Origin: Maricaulis parjimensis
GTDB taxonomy: Bacteria; Pseudomonadota; Alphaproteobacteria; Caulobacterales; Maricaulaceae
Direction: 5' to 3'
Assembly (NCBI RefSeq): GCF_016817355.1
Contig: NZ_JADOTT010000001.1
Span: 251,094 to 315,093 of the forward strand
DNA: 64,000 nt
Part shown: positions 9,057 through 19,142 of the stretch, piece by piece
Layout of the letters: the number at the start of each line of letters is the position of its first letter
Numbering within the stretch: the stretch's first letter is position 1
The notes under the pieces: generated by a model
What the model saw: only the letters and a program-made list of their open reading frames with translations
Told to the model about the DNA's origin: nothing
The model's database searches: none
Program-made: the position numbers and the translations under genes

Positions 9057-9992
9057 ATGAGTGAACAGGATTCAGGCATGAACTGGCTGACCAAGATCAC
9101 CCCTCCGGGGATGTCGAAAATCTTCTCCAAGCGGGACACGCCTGACAATCTCTGGATCAAATGCCCCAAGACCGGCGAAATGGTCTTCCACAAGGATCTG
9201 GAAGCCGGCCTCTTCGTGACCCCGGGGGGTCACCATATGCGTATCGGCCCGTCCTGGCGTTTCCAGTTCACCTTCGATGGCGAGTTCAAGGAGCTCGACA
9301 CGCCGGAAGTGCCGCGCGACCCGCTGAAGTTCAAGGACGACAAGCCCTATACCTCGCGCATCCAGGCCGCGCGCAAGAAGACCGGCCGCGATGACGCGAT
9401 GGCGATCGCCGTCGGCCAGATCGACGGTCTGGAAAGCGTCGTCCTGGTCCAGAATTTCGCCTTCATGGGCGGCTCGCTCGGCATGGCAGCCGGTGAGAGC
9501 TTCATCAAGGCCGCCGAAGAGGCTGTGAAGCGCAAGGCCCCGCTCGTGGTCTACACCGCCGCCGGTGGTGCCCGCATGCAGGAAGGGGCCCTGTCGCTGA
9601 TGCAGATGCCGCGCACCACGATCGCCGTGGAAATGCTGCGCGAAGCTGGCCTGCCCTATATCGTCGTGCTGACCGACCCGACCACGGGCGGCGTCACCGC
9701 CTCCTACGCCATGCTGGGCGATGTCCATATTGCCGAACCGGGCGCCCTGGTCGGTTTTGCCGGTCCGCGTGTGATCGAACAGACGATCCGCGAGAAACTG
9801 CCGGAAGGCTTCCAGCGCTCCGAATACCTGCTGGAAAAGGGCATGGTCGACAAAGTCGTGCATCGCCGGGACATTCCGGCTACACTGGGCCGGCTTTTGA
9901 GGGTGATGATGAAACGTCCGGGATCTTCCGTTCGCGCCAGCCTGACACCGCCGCCTGCTGATCACGTGGTCGCCGACGGGGGTGGCCATTAG
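9057..9992 (+). CDS. accD: Acetyl-CoA carboxylase carboxyltransferase subunit beta
   Basis: Beta half of the carboxyltransferase that makes malonyl-CoA with AccA. The 311 residues contain the crotonase-type core ([45 protein letters not shown]). I chose ATG 9057 ([11 protein letters not shown]) over the in-frame TTG at 9051. The N-terminal zinc ribbon is degenerate: only one Cys ([12 protein letters not shown]) remains where E. coli AccD has two CxxC pairs. As I recall, this is common in alphaproteobacterial AccD. The last 11 bases overlap folC. Confidence 0.96.
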   Translation: MSEQDSGMNWLTKITPPGMSKIFSKRDTPDNLWIKCPKTGEMVFHKDLEAGLFVTPGGHHMRIGPSWRFQFTFDGEFKELDTPEVPRDPLKFKDDKPYTSRIQAARKKTGRDDAMAIAVGQIDGLESVVLVQNFAFMGGSLGMAAGESFIKAAEEAVKRKAPLVVYTAAGGARMQEGALSLMQMPRTTIAVEMLREAGLPYIVVLTDPTTGGVTASYAMLGDVHIAEPGALVGFAGPRVIEQTIREKLPEGFQRSEYLLEKGMVDKVVHRRDIPATLGRLLRVMMKRPGSSVRASLTPPPADHVVADGGGH

Positions 9993-11310
9993 CACGCGCC
10001 GTCAGGACGTAGATGACGCGCTGGCGCGCCTCGCGCGCCTGCATCCCAAGAAGATTGACCTCTCCCTGGGCCGGCTCCAGCGCCTGCTGACGGCCCTGGG
10101 CAATCCCCAGGACAGCCTGCCGCCGACCATCCATGTCGCCGGCACGAATGGCAAAGGCTCCACCTGCGCCTATCTGGCCGAAATGGCCCGTACCAAGGGC
10201 GAAAAGGTCCATATCTATACCTCGCCCCATCTGGTGGATTTCAACGAGCGCATCCTGCTCGACTCCCAGCCGGTGGACGACAAGACGCTGATCGAGGCTT
10301 TCGCCCGCTGCGAAGCCGCCAATTTCGGCGAGCCGATCACCTTTTTCGAGATCACCACGGCGGCGGCCCTGCTGCTCTTCTCAGAACACCCGGCCGACCG
10401 GCTGATCCTGGAAGTGGGTCTGGGCGGGCGCTATGACGCGACCAATGTGATCGGCAAGCCGGCGCTCAGCATGATCACGCCGGTCTCCATGGACCATCAG
10501 GAATTCCTGGGATCGGAACTCGCCACCATCGCCCGCGAAAAGGCGGGCATCTGCAAATTCGGTGTCCCCGTTGTGCTGGGGCAGCAAAGCGATGAGGCCG
10601 AAGCCGCCATTCTGGAAGAGGCCCAGAAAGTGGGGGCGCCGACCTGGGTCTGGGGCCGCGATTACAACGCCTATATCCAGCATGGCCGTCTCGTCTATGA
10701 GGACGAGACCCGTGTCTGGGATTTGCCCGGCCCGGGCCTGCTGGGCCCGCACCAGATCATGAATGCCGGCGCGGCTGCTGCTTGCGCGGCCGTGCTGGAA
10801 TGGCCGGAGAGCGCCGCCGCCGGTGGCATTGCCAATGCCAGCTGGCCGGCCCGTCTGCAGAACATCACGCGCGGCCCGCTGGGCGAGATCGCCCGCAAGG
10901 CCGGTGCCGAGCTCTGGCTGGATGGCGGGCATAATGAAGCCGCCGCCAAAGCCCTCTCCCACGCCCTCGCCGACATGGATGAGCGTGAAGAGCGTCCGCT
11001 GGTGATCATTGCCGGCTTCTCACCCAACAAGGATGTGAAAGCCTGGTGCCAGCAATTCGCCGGACTGGCCCGGCGCATGATCGCCGTGGAATTCCGTTCC
11101 GGCCGCGGCGGTTCCCAATCCGTCCAGGATGTCATCGCCGCTGCCAAGGCAGCCGGCCTGCATGCCGATGGCGCGGGCGGGCTCATCCCGGCCATGAAAA
11201 ACGCGGCCCGGGAGCATCCGGCCCCGCGCATCCTGATCGGCGGGTCGCTCTATCTGGCCGGCGAAGCCCTCGCCCTCGGCGATGCCCCGCCCCACAAGAC
11301 ACCGGGCTGA
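9982..11310 (+). CDS. folC: Bifunctional dihydrofolate synthase / folylpolyglutamate synthase
   Basis: Adds glutamate to dihydropteroate and extends polyglutamate tails. The 442 residues have the Mur-ligase-like P-loop [27 protein letters not shown], the [12 protein letters not shown] segment and the C-terminal domain ([18 protein letters not shown]). It starts with GTG at 9982, inside the end of accD (11-bp overlap), as in many alphaproteobacteria. The plus-strand transcript ends at the shared hairpin at 11335-11363. Confidence 0.96.
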   Translation: MAISTRRQDVDDALARLARLHPKKIDLSLGRLQRLLTALGNPQDSLPPTIHVAGTNGKGSTCAYLAEMARTKGEKVHIYTSPHLVDFNERILLDSQPVDDKTLIEAFARCEAANFGEPITFFEITTAAALLLFSEHPADRLILEVGLGGRYDATNVIGKPALSMITPVSMDHQEFLGSELATIAREKAGICKFGVPVVLGQQSDEAEAAILEEAQKVGAPTWVWGRDYNAYIQHGRLVYEDETRVWDLPGPGLLGPHQIMNAGAAAACAAVLEWPESAAAGGIANASWPARLQNITRGPLGEIARKAGAELWLDGGHNEAAAKALSHALADMDEREERPLVIIAGFSPNKDVKAWCQQFAGLARRMIAVEFRSGRGGSQSVQDVIAAAKAAGLHADGAGGLIPAMKNAAREHPAPRILIGGSLYLAGEALALGDAPPHKTPG

Positions 11311-11334
11311 TACACCGGGCTGAGACACCATAAA

Positions 11335-11363
11335 GAAAAACGGGCGCCACAGGCGCCCGTTTC
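11335..11363. terminator. Bidirectional terminator between folC and trxA
   Basis: CGGGCGCC (11341-11348) pairs perfectly with GGCGCCCG (11352-11359) around a 3-base loop. Downstream on the plus strand is TTTCTC. On the minus strand it is TTTTTCTTT, a better tract, so it serves trxA well and folC moderately. Confidence 0.85.
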
Positions 11364-11386
11364 TCATTCACTCATGGGAAGAGAGC

Positions 11387-11707
11387 CTAGAGGCTTTCCT
11401 TGACCCATTCGGAGATCTTGCCCTTGGCCATGGCACCGATCTTCGTGGAGACGACCTGGCCGTCCTTGAAGATCATCATGGTCGGGATACCGCGCACACC
11501 GTATTTGCCCGGCGTCATCGGATGGTCGTCGATGTTCACCTTGGCCACGGTCAGCTCGCCGGCGAGCTCGTCGGAAATCTCCTCAAGCGCCGGGGCGATC
11601 TGTTTACACGGCCCGCACCATTCCGCCCAGAAGTCCACAAGGACCGGGCCGGAGGCATTGATAACGTCGCTTTCGAAGGATTCATCGCTGACCGCTTTGG
11701 TCGCCAT
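11387..11707 (-). CDS. trxA: Thioredoxin
   Basis: Small cytosolic thiol-disulfide oxidoreductase of 106 residues. The active site WCGPC has cysteines at 31 and 34, followed by the cis-Pro loop (GIPTMMIFKDGQ). No signal peptide. The ATG at 11707 is preceded by AAAGGAGTG, a good ribosome binding site. It lies 90 bp downstream of addA on the same strand, the common alphaproteobacterial order addB-addA-trxA, and ends at the bidirectional hairpin. Confidence 0.97.
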   Translation of the reverse strand: MATKAVSDESFESDVINASGPVLVDFWAEWCGPCKQIAPALEEISDELAGELTVAKVNIDDHPMTPGKYGVRGIPTMMIFKDGQVVSTKIGAMAKGKISEWVKESL

Positions 11708-11797
11708 GTGACACTCCTTTGGTTCGGGCTGTACGGACAGTACCGGCGTGCCGGACTGGTGTGATGGCGCGTGAGGTAAGGAGCGCCGGTGCGTCCG

Positions 11798-14700
11798 TCA
11801 AGCGTTTGCGCCCTGCAATACGTCATCCATCAGCTCATCTGCCACTTCCATGAGCCGGGCTGCATCGGTCCAGAGCAGGGCGCAACGTACCGTTTTTCCG
11901 GGATGAACCGCTCTGAGAAGGGCCCGGTAAGTGGCCAGCTGGCCGATATACACTTTCGCCACCGCAGCAACGTCTTCCGGCGGCGGACGATTGGTTTTGT
12001 AGTCGATGATCTGCACTTCCGTATCGGTCACCACCAGCCGGTCGACCTGGCCGCGCACGATGACATTGCCCGGAAGGCTCTCCGCCCGTCCCACCAGTGA
12101 CACTTCCGCCCGGCTGCCCGGACCGAACAGGGGTGCGAAGTCCGGATGATCCAGAATGCCCAGGGTTTCCTCGACCATCACGGAACGGGCCGCATCGTCA
12201 AAATCCGGCTGGGCCGAGACAAAGCGTTCTGCCGCCTCGCGCCGCCGCTCGCGCGGCAGGTCCGGCAGGGTCTGCAGGAGTTTGTGGATGACATCGCCGC
12301 GCCGGAAACGGTGTGCGCCCGGATCGGACAGGGGCGACAGCACGGCCGGTTCGAAACCGCCCTCCTCATCGCCCAGAAAGCTGGACGGCGCGACGCCGCG
12401 AACGCCACCCTGCTCCGGCCGCGCCGGGACAATGGCCCAGTCCGGCAGGGCCTCAGCCTTGGCATCACGAGCCGCGGCGGCCCCGAGGGCCTGCGGTTCC
12501 GGGCCCAAACGCCTCAGCGACGGCATCTCCTCGTCTTCGGCAATTCCGGCCGGGTCATCGACCGCCTGCCAGTCCGGTCCGCTCCAGGCCTTGTCCAGCC
12601 GGGCATACCAGCTGTCCTCATCCACCTTGCCCCCATTCTGGGGCGTGGTGTGTTTCCAGCCCGCCACGACCAGACGGTCCCGCGCCCGGGTCAGGGCGAC
12701 ATAGAGAAGCCGGCCATGCTCGGCGACATCCTTGTCCGCCGCCGCTTGCCGAAGCGCCGCAATCGCGGGCGGGTCATCCGACTTGCGCTGGGCCCAGACC
12801 AGGCCGCTCTCGGGGTGTTTCATGATCGGGTCGGGCCGCGACTTGCCGGGCGAACGCGTCGTGTCGGGCAGATAAACGACCGGCCATTCCAGCCCCTTGG
12901 AGGCGTGGACCGTCATCACCTGAACCTCGTTCCGGCCCTGGCTCATCTCGCGTTTGAGCTGGCTTTCCTCGCGTTCCACACCGGCCAGGAAACTGGCCAA
13001 TGCGCCGCCACCCTCGGTCTCATGCTTGAGCGCGCGAGCCAGGAATTCCTCCAGCGGATCACGCGCTTCCTCGCCCAGCCGCGCGAACACCCGCGCCCAG
13101 CGCGTCTCGCCGGTCGGCGTCCGGGCATTCAGGAAAGCGGCGAAGAAATCATAGAGCCGTTCGCTATCGGCCTGGTCACGCACCCGTTTGAGGGCCTCGC
13201 GCGCTTCCTCGAAGACGGGCAGGTCCGACGTGAACAGGGCCGCCCACAGACTGCCGCGCCGGTCCGACTTGCGCAGGCGGGCCAGGGCCATCAATTCCTC
13301 ATCACTGATCTTGGGCGTGTCCGTCGTGATCGGATCGAAGAAGGGGGATTTGAGCACTTCGGCCAGGGCCAGATCATCGCCCGGGGTCAGGGCAAAGCGC
13401 GCCAGGGCCAGCATGTCCTTCACGGCGGTCTGGTCCCGCAGCACCATCCGGTCCGCTCCGGCCACCGGCACGCCCTGGAGTTTGAGCTGGCGGATCATCT
13501 CCTCGAAGAAGCCCCCGGTCCGCCGCCAGACGAGGATGGCGACATCACCGGGTGTCACCGGCCGTGGCTGGAATTCCCCCCCGCTTTCCTCCCAGACGGC
13601 ATCGCCCCGCTCGATCATGGCGCGGATATCGCTGGCGATCCGGGCAGCCAGCCGGTCCTTGGCGCTGCCCCAGGGCCGCTGGTCCACCGGGTCGAAGATC
13701 GAGCCTTCCTCGACCTTTTCCGGCATGGGCACGGCTGGCCACAGCTCGACACAGCCGGACATGCCGACCCGCGCCGCCTGGTGCGACTGGTAGTGCGAGA
13801 AGGGGCGCGGCCCCTCGGGCGCCAGGAATTTGGTTTCCGCATCACCGGCTGCCGCTTCCTGTGCGAAAGCCTGGTCGACGGCCGACAGGATTTGTGGTGC
13901 CGAGCGGAAGGACACGTCCAGGCCCGGCCGCTCAAAGGGCAGGCCAACCGCCTTGGCCGCCTGTTCCAGCCAATTGCCCTCCGCGATGAAGCGCGCCGGT
14001 TCCGCGCCCTGGAAGGAATAGATGGACTGCTTCTCGTCACCGACAATGAAGAGCGTCCGCTCGCCTTCGCGCGCGCCCTCGCCGGAGAAATACTCCGAGG
14101 TCAGGCCGCGGATCATGTCCCATTGGCGCGGTGCCGTGTCCTGCGCTTCATCGATCAGCGCGTGGGACAGGGCCGCATCCAGCTTGTAGCCGACCCAGCC
14201 GGAGAAGGGGTTATCCGGCTGAAGCAGGTCACCGGCCAGGCGGATCAGATCATCAAAATCCAGCGAACGCCGCCGCTCCAGCTCCGCTTCGTATGCACTC
14301 ACGAAATCCGACGCGATCCGCAAGGCGATCGCGCTGGCCTCGGCCAGGGCCGCCGCCTTCACCCGGTCACGCGCCGCTTCCATGCGCCCCTGCTCAGCTT
14401 CCAGAATGGGCTTCACGGACGGGGCCAGCTTGTCGACCTTGGCGGTCACCAGTTTGGCGACCGGCGTTCCCGCACCGCCCTTGATGAAGAGCGCTGGCAG
14501 ATACGCGTCAAAGGCCAAAGCCGGATCGGGTGCTGACAGGGCCTGCTGCAGGCATTCCCCGCGCGTGACGTCCGATTTGCTGCCCTCATGGATGAGCGCA
14601 TGGGCCGCCGCCTCGAGCTCGGCCCGCGGGCTGGCTTCCCACGCCGCGACTTTCACCGTGCGGGCATCCTGCCCCGGCGTCAGATCCAGCCCGGTGTAGA

Positions 14701-15367
14701 GCCGCTCCACCAGGGCCTCGGCGTGCCCGCCATGCGCGTCCAGCACATCGCGGAAATGATGCCGGTTGAAGCGCGCCCAGTTGAGGATCTGGCCAAACGC
14801 GTCCGGACCGCCTGTTGCCAGGACATGATCCACATCCGCATCTGTCAGGCGCCGGAGCACTTTGCGCCGCGCGGCCTCGACACAGGCCTCCGCCTCACTG
14901 TCATCCAGGGTGGAGAAGCCCGGAGGCGCGCCCGCTTCCAGCGGAAAGCGCCGCAGCAGGCTTTCGCAGAAGGCGTGAATGGTCTGGACCTTCAGCCCGC
15001 CGGGCGTTTCCAGAGCCCGGGCAAACAGGCGGCGCACCTTCTCCAGCTCGTCCGGTCTGGGTTCATGTCCCTTGAGCTTCTGGAAGTCCGCCTTGAGCGC
15101 CTCGGTCTCCATCATCGACCAGGCCCCCAGACGGGCGAACAACCGGTCCTTCATCTCCGCGGCTGCAGCCTTGGTATAGGTCACGCACAGGATCTGCTCC
15201 GGCGGCGTGTCCTCCAGCAGGAGGTTGACCACGCGGTCCACGAGAACGCGGGTCTTGCCGGATCCGGCATTGGCTTCCACGAACACGCTGGCGCGCGGCT
15301 GGGCCGCCCTTTTCTGCGCTTGTGTTGCAGCCGTCTTGATGGCCTCGTCGAATCCCGGCTCGATCAT
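11798..15367 (-). CDS. addA: Double-strand break repair helicase-nuclease AddA (alphaproteobacterial type)
   Basis: Helicase/nuclease subunit of AddAB, the RecBCD counterpart that resects DNA ends. From ATG 15367 the product is 1189 residues. It has the Walker A motif NAGSGKT (residues 33-39), helicase motifs including FDDLI, DEAQDTAPRQW, GDEKQSIYSFQGA and VMTVHASKGLEWPVV, and a C-terminal RecB-type nuclease signature IIDYKTN. A longer in-frame ATG at 15412 exists, but 15367 matches the family start and gives a 4-bp ATGA overlap with addB. This implies translational coupling of the two subunits. Confidence 0.96.
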   Translation of the reverse strand: MIEPGFDEAIKTAATQAQKRAAQPRASVFVEANAGSGKTRVLVDRVVNLLLEDTPPEQILCVTYTKAAAAEMKDRLFARLGAWSMMETEALKADFQKLKGHEPRPDELEKVRRLFARALETPGGLKVQTIHAFCESLLRRFPLEAGAPPGFSTLDDSEAEACVEAARRKVLRRLTDADVDHVLATGGPDAFGQILNWARFNRHHFRDVLDAHGGHAEALVERLYTGLDLTPGQDARTVKVAAWEASPRAELEAAAHALIHEGSKSDVTRGECLQQALSAPDPALAFDAYLPALFIKGGAGTPVAKLVTAKVDKLAPSVKPILEAEQGRMEAARDRVKAAALAEASAIALRIASDFVSAYEAELERRRSLDFDDLIRLAGDLLQPDNPFSGWVGYKLDAALSHALIDEAQDTAPRQWDMIRGLTSEYFSGEGAREGERTLFIVGDEKQSIYSFQGAEPARFIAEGNWLEQAAKAVGLPFERPGLDVSFRSAPQILSAVDQAFAQEAAAGDAETKFLAPEGPRPFSHYQSHQAARVGMSGCVELWPAVPMPEKVEEGSIFDPVDQRPWGSAKDRLAARIASDIRAMIERGDAVWEESGGEFQPRPVTPGDVAILVWRRTGGFFEEMIRQLKLQGVPVAGADRMVLRDQTAVKDMLALARFALTPGDDLALAEVLKSPFFDPITTDTPKISDEELMALARLRKSDRRGSLWAALFTSDLPVFEEAREALKRVRDQADSERLYDFFAAFLNARTPTGETRWARVFARLGEEARDPLEEFLARALKHETEGGGALASFLAGVEREESQLKREMSQGRNEVQVMTVHASKGLEWPVVYLPDTTRSPGKSRPDPIMKHPESGLVWAQRKSDDPPAIAALRQAAADKDVAEHGRLLYVALTRARDRLVVAGWKHTTPQNGGKVDEDSWYARLDKAWSGPDWQAVDDPAGIAEDEEMPSLRRLGPEPQALGAAAARDAKAEALPDWAIVPARPEQGGVRGVAPSSFLGDEEGGFEPAVLSPLSDPGAHRFRRGDVIHKLLQTLPDLPRERRREAAERFVSAQPDFDDAARSVMVEETLGILDHPDFAPLFGPGSRAEVSLVGRAESLPGNVIVRGQVDRLVVTDTEVQIIDYKTNRPPPEDVAAVAKVYIGQLATYRALLRAVHPGKTVRCALLWTDAARLMEVADELMDDVLQGANA

Positions 15368-18300
15368 GATCCGCCCTCCGAGCCATCGGCATCGCTGGCG
15401 GCACTCGCCCATTCGCCCCGCCGGGCAAGATGGTCGAAATCCCCGTAATCATTCTTGTATTGCGCCCGGACCTGGCTCTCATAGGGGATCGTTTCATCAT
15501 CGAAACGAGCGATCCACTCGCCCAATTCCTCCAGCGCCTTCTCGGTCAGCGCCAGGGCGTCGGCACTGCCCCGCGCGGTGTCGATGCGCTTTTCCTCACC
15601 ACCGTCGGCATTACCGGGGAGGCGGACATAATAGAGACCTGCCGGTGGCGCTTCGGCCAGTTCCGGAAACACACCGGCCTGCATCGCCATGGCTGCCGTC
15701 AGCGGCAATTGCGGATCAAAACCCGCATTGACCGCCTTGGAGCTCGGCGCAGATCCGGTCTTGTAATCGATCACATCCAGGCGGCCGTCCGCCGTCCGGT
15801 CGAAACGGTCCGCGCGGCCCGTCAGCGTGAACCGTCCGTGAGGCCCTTCCAGGTCCATCCTGCCCTTGATTTCGACCTGTTCCAGTCGGGTTCCGATCCG
15901 TTTTCGATCCCTTTCCCAGGCCACCAGCCATGCCGCAGCGCGCCGGAACCGACCCAGTTCGACTCCCATTTCATCCGCCGGGAAGCCCAGTTTTTCGAGC
16001 GGTTCGCGCGCGGCCGCGACCAGATCCGCCACCGCTGTCGGCGGGATTTCCTCGCGCCAGTCCGGCACCACTTTTTCCAGCGCATCATGCAGGGCCGTGC
16101 CCCGTTCACGCGCGCCCGGCGGCATGTCCGCCGGATCCAGACGCCGCAATCCCAGGACATGTCGGGCATAGATGGAATAGGGATCACGCACCCAGGTCCG
16201 GATCTCCGTGATCGACAACCGCCGCGGACGCTCCTTCACCGGCGGTTTGGGTGCCGGTCTCGGTGCCGGTCGCGGGTCGCACCCCGGCTGGTCCAACTGA
16301 TTGGCAAGGAAGAGATAATCCGTGTCGGGCGCCAGAGCCTTGCGCGCCGCCTCCCGTCCCATCGCCCCTTCGGTCAGCGTCTTCAGACGCCACACCCAGC
16401 GCGAAGCCACGGTCGGCGCCCCCTCAGCCCGGGCCGCGCGCGTCAGGAACACTTCCGGCGCTGCAGCGAGCTGGGAAAAGTCATGCGCGGCAAGACCATA
16501 GCGCTGTTCCGGCACACCCAGATTCGCGGCGATCCGCATGCTGCGCGACAGCCAGGGATCCGCCCCGGGGGCATTCGGCCAGACCCCTTCATTCAGCCCC
16601 GCCAGAACCACCCGGTCGGCCGTGATCAAACGCGCTTCCAGCGGTCCCAGGACCTGCAAGCGCGGATGCACACCCAGTTTGGGCGGTACACGGCGCTTGC
16701 CGATCAGCTCTTTCACGGTCGCCGCAAAATCCGCCAGTCGCATGGCGGGCAGGCTCTCGCTTTCCTCCAGCAGGGCCCGGATCAGACCCGCAGCCGGCTC
16801 ACCGCCTTCCCCGCCCCAAAGGCCCGGCTCCGCCCCGGCCGAGAGGCTTTCTGCCGCCTGCGCATGAGCCTGGGCCCAATCCGCCGCACTGCGCTCGCCT
16901 ACGTCCAGCAAGGGCGCAAACGCCGTTTCCAGATGGTCCAGCAGATCATGGATGAAGGCCTTGTCCTCATCGAACAGCTCGACAAACCGCCCATCGATCC
17001 GCGCCCTGACCGCCGCGAAATCCTGACCCGGCCGGGCGCCGCGCAGCGCTTCCGCCTCGAACTTGCCGAGCACGGTGTGGACGGCTCCGCGTTTGCGGCC
17101 TGCTGTGAAGAGCGGAGACCCCCACAAGGCCGTAAGGGCGACCACACTGCCCGGGTCCAGGGCCACATCCAGGATGCGCGTGAGAAAGGCCCCGGCGGGG
17201 GTTTCGGCCAGTGATGCCCCCCCGGAATCATCCAGCCGGACGCCGAAGCGCGACATCTCCGCCGCCACACGCCGCGCCAGCGATCGGTCCGGCGTCACCA
17301 GAATGGCCGTCTTGTCCGGGTTTTCCAGCGTCTCCCGGAGCAGGAGAGCGCAGACGCGGGCTTCACTCAGCGGGTCGGGGGCTTCGATCAGGGAGAGCCC
17401 CTGCAGCCCCCGCTCCATGAAGTCCGCACCATGGCGTTCACTCTGCAATTCTTCCAGTCGCGACAGCCAGGCATCCGTCGTGCTGGCCGGACGCAAGGCC
17501 TCGGCGATGACATGCCGCCGGGCCCGGCCCGCCGCTTCCGACTCCGCGGCGCCCGGCCATTGCCGCACACCGTGGTTTTCCTGGCCGGCGACGCCAAGCC
17601 GCTCGACAAACGCTTTCATCGCCCATTGCGGGTGATCGGCGTCGATCCCCTTCCAGGCCGCGTCGTCGCAATCGCCATCAAACCCCGGCAGGACGACCGC
17701 CCCTTTCGGCAGGCTCGCCACCACTTCCATCAAGGCCCGCGCGGCGGGGATTGAGCCGGTGGAGCCGATGGCCAGAACCGGATGAGCCGGCGGATGTGCC
17801 GTCCAGCGCTCGGTCAGCGCCCGCAGGACAAGACTGCGCCGGGCGGCCGCATCGCTATAGCCCAATTCCTCAAGCCGGGCCGGCCAGGCCTGCTGGACGA
17901 TATCCAGAAAGGCGATGGCTTCGCGCCGATCCGCAGGCAAGTGCGCGCGCAGGGCTTCATCGATACCGGAAAGATCCGCTTCATCCTCGGTCGCCAAATC
18001 GTCCAGCAGCGCGGCCAGTGGTTCGGCCAGAGCCAGCGCGCCGCCCACGCCGATCGGACGGCCCAGCGCCTCTTCCTTGGCCAGGATGAGGCGCGCCAGT
18101 TCGAACTTCCGGCGGATGGGCGAGATCGAGGGCGGCGCAATACCCGCCAGTTCACCCGGCTCGAAGGGCGGATCATCGACATCGACGTCCCCGATCGGGC
18201 GGATCAGCGGGAGGAGCGCGACACCGCTGCCCGCCTCTTCAGCCAGGATGTCGCCCAAGGCTTTCGCGGCGCGCCGGGTCGGGGTCAGGATGAGGAATTC

Positions 18301-18432
18301 CGTCAGGACGTCCGGATTGCGCGCGGCATCAAATTCCTCGCGCAGCTGTCGGGCAATCTTGCGCAGGAAATCATCCTGCGGCGGCAGGGTGAACAGGCGC
18401 GGGGCCGGCGTATCGAATATCCGGTCACTCAC
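15364..18432 (-). CDS. addB: Double-strand break repair protein AddB (alphaproteobacterial type)
   Basis: Second AddAB subunit, with a helicase-like scaffold and a C-terminal RecB-type nuclease (VIDYKTG near residue 905). The N-terminus reads FLILTPTRRAAKAL, with no Walker A. The protein has only three cysteines, none arranged like the four that hold the Fe-S cluster in the Bacillus AddB nuclease domain. The degenerate end QYKNDYGDFDHLARRGEW replaces it, which I believe is normal for alphaproteobacterial AddB. The start overlaps the murU stop by 4 bp and the stop overlaps the addA start by 4 bp. Confidence 0.94.
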   Translation of the reverse strand: MSDRIFDTPAPRLFTLPPQDDFLRKIARQLREEFDAARNPDVLTEFLILTPTRRAAKALGDILAEEAGSGVALLPLIRPIGDVDVDDPPFEPGELAGIAPPSISPIRRKFELARLILAKEEALGRPIGVGGALALAEPLAALLDDLATEDEADLSGIDEALRAHLPADRREAIAFLDIVQQAWPARLEELGYSDAAARRSLVLRALTERWTAHPPAHPVLAIGSTGSIPAARALMEVVASLPKGAVVLPGFDGDCDDAAWKGIDADHPQWAMKAFVERLGVAGQENHGVRQWPGAAESEAAGRARRHVIAEALRPASTTDAWLSRLEELQSERHGADFMERGLQGLSLIEAPDPLSEARVCALLLRETLENPDKTAILVTPDRSLARRVAAEMSRFGVRLDDSGGASLAETPAGAFLTRILDVALDPGSVVALTALWGSPLFTAGRKRGAVHTVLGKFEAEALRGARPGQDFAAVRARIDGRFVELFDEDKAFIHDLLDHLETAFAPLLDVGERSAADWAQAHAQAAESLSAGAEPGLWGGEGGEPAAGLIRALLEESESLPAMRLADFAATVKELIGKRRVPPKLGVHPRLQVLGPLEARLITADRVVLAGLNEGVWPNAPGADPWLSRSMRIAANLGVPEQRYGLAAHDFSQLAAAPEVFLTRAARAEGAPTVASRWVWRLKTLTEGAMGREAARKALAPDTDYLFLANQLDQPGCDPRPAPRPAPKPPVKERPRRLSITEIRTWVRDPYSIYARHVLGLRRLDPADMPPGARERGTALHDALEKVVPDWREEIPPTAVADLVAAAREPLEKLGFPADEMGVELGRFRRAAAWLVAWERDRKRIGTRLEQVEIKGRMDLEGPHGRFTLTGRADRFDRTADGRLDVIDYKTGSAPSSKAVNAGFDPQLPLTAAMAMQAGVFPELAEAPPAGLYYVRLPGNADGGEEKRIDTARGSADALALTEKALEELGEWIARFDDETIPYESQVRAQYKNDYGDFDHLARRGEWASAASDADGSEGGS

Positions 18433-19142
18433 CCGGACAGGCGGGCCTCGGCCTCATCCCGGGCCTGCGGATCACCGACATGCATCCAGAAGCTTTCCAT
18501 CGCCAGGCCGTGAATGCGGCCGGCGGCAGCCAGTTCCTTCCAGACCTCCATCATGGAGAAACGGACCGGCTCGCGGCCGGCGAGAGCAGCCGGGTTGAGG
18601 ATTTGCACGCCCGCATAGGCGAAGGGCGCAGCCGCCGCCTCGCCCCGAAAGCGCAGTCGGCCATCCGCCTCCAGAAAGGCATCACCGGCCCCGTCAAAGC
18701 CCAGCGTCCGGTCCATCGGCGCCAGAAGCAAGAGCGCATCCATCCGCTCCGGATCCCAGGCTGCCAGCATACGGTCGAGTTCGGCCTCGCCTTCATCTAC
18801 CCAGATCGCGTCGATATTGGAGATGAAAAAGGGATCATCCCCCAGCTCCGGCAATGCCTTCACGACACCGCCACCGGTCTCCAGGACTTCGCCGCGCTCA
18901 TCGGAAATGGTCAGCGCCGGTGCGCCTGTTCGCGCTGCAAGGTGCGCTTCCATGAGGTCGGCGAAGTGGTGGATATTGACGACGCACTGATCAACGCCGC
19001 TCGCGGCGAACCGGTCCAGAGCCCAGTCCAGCAAGACACGGCCACCCACATCAACGAGGGCTTTGGGTCGCTCCAGCGTCAAGGGACGCATGCGCGTCCC
19101 CAGCCCGGCAGCGAGTGCCATGCCTTTGCAAATCCGGGTCAT
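18429..19142 (-). CDS. murU: MurU-type sugar-1-phosphate nucleotidyltransferase
   Basis: Nucleotidyltransferase with the signature LAAGLGTRMRPLT near the N-terminus, the substrate-lysine segment RPKALVDVGGRVLLDWAL, GGGVVKAL and SNIDAIW (metal-binding Asp region). The 237-residue length and the partner kinase immediately upstream match the AmgK-MurU pair of the anhydro-MurNAc recycling route, in which MurU makes UDP-MurNAc from MurNAc-1-phosphate. A mannose-1-phosphate guanylyltransferase label is the alternative. It overlaps both neighbours (amgK and addB) by 4 bp. Confidence 0.83.
   Translation of the reverse strand: MTRICKGMALAAGLGTRMRPLTLERPKALVDVGGRVLLDWALDRFAASGVDQCVVNIHHFADLMEAHLAARTGAPALTISDERGEVLETGGGVVKALPELGDDPFFISNIDAIWVDEGEAELDRMLAAWDPERMDALLLLAPMDRTLGFDGAGDAFLEADGRLRFRGEAAAAPFAYAGVQILNPAALAGREPVRFSMMEVWKELAAAGRIHGLAMESFWMHVGDPQARDEAEARLSG

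Noticed and set aside
12146-14536. 796-codon plus frame over addA
   Set aside because: Shadow of addA, which has complete helicase motifs.
15430-17214. 594-codon plus frame over addB
   Set aside because: Shadow of addB; no domain or ribosome binding site.
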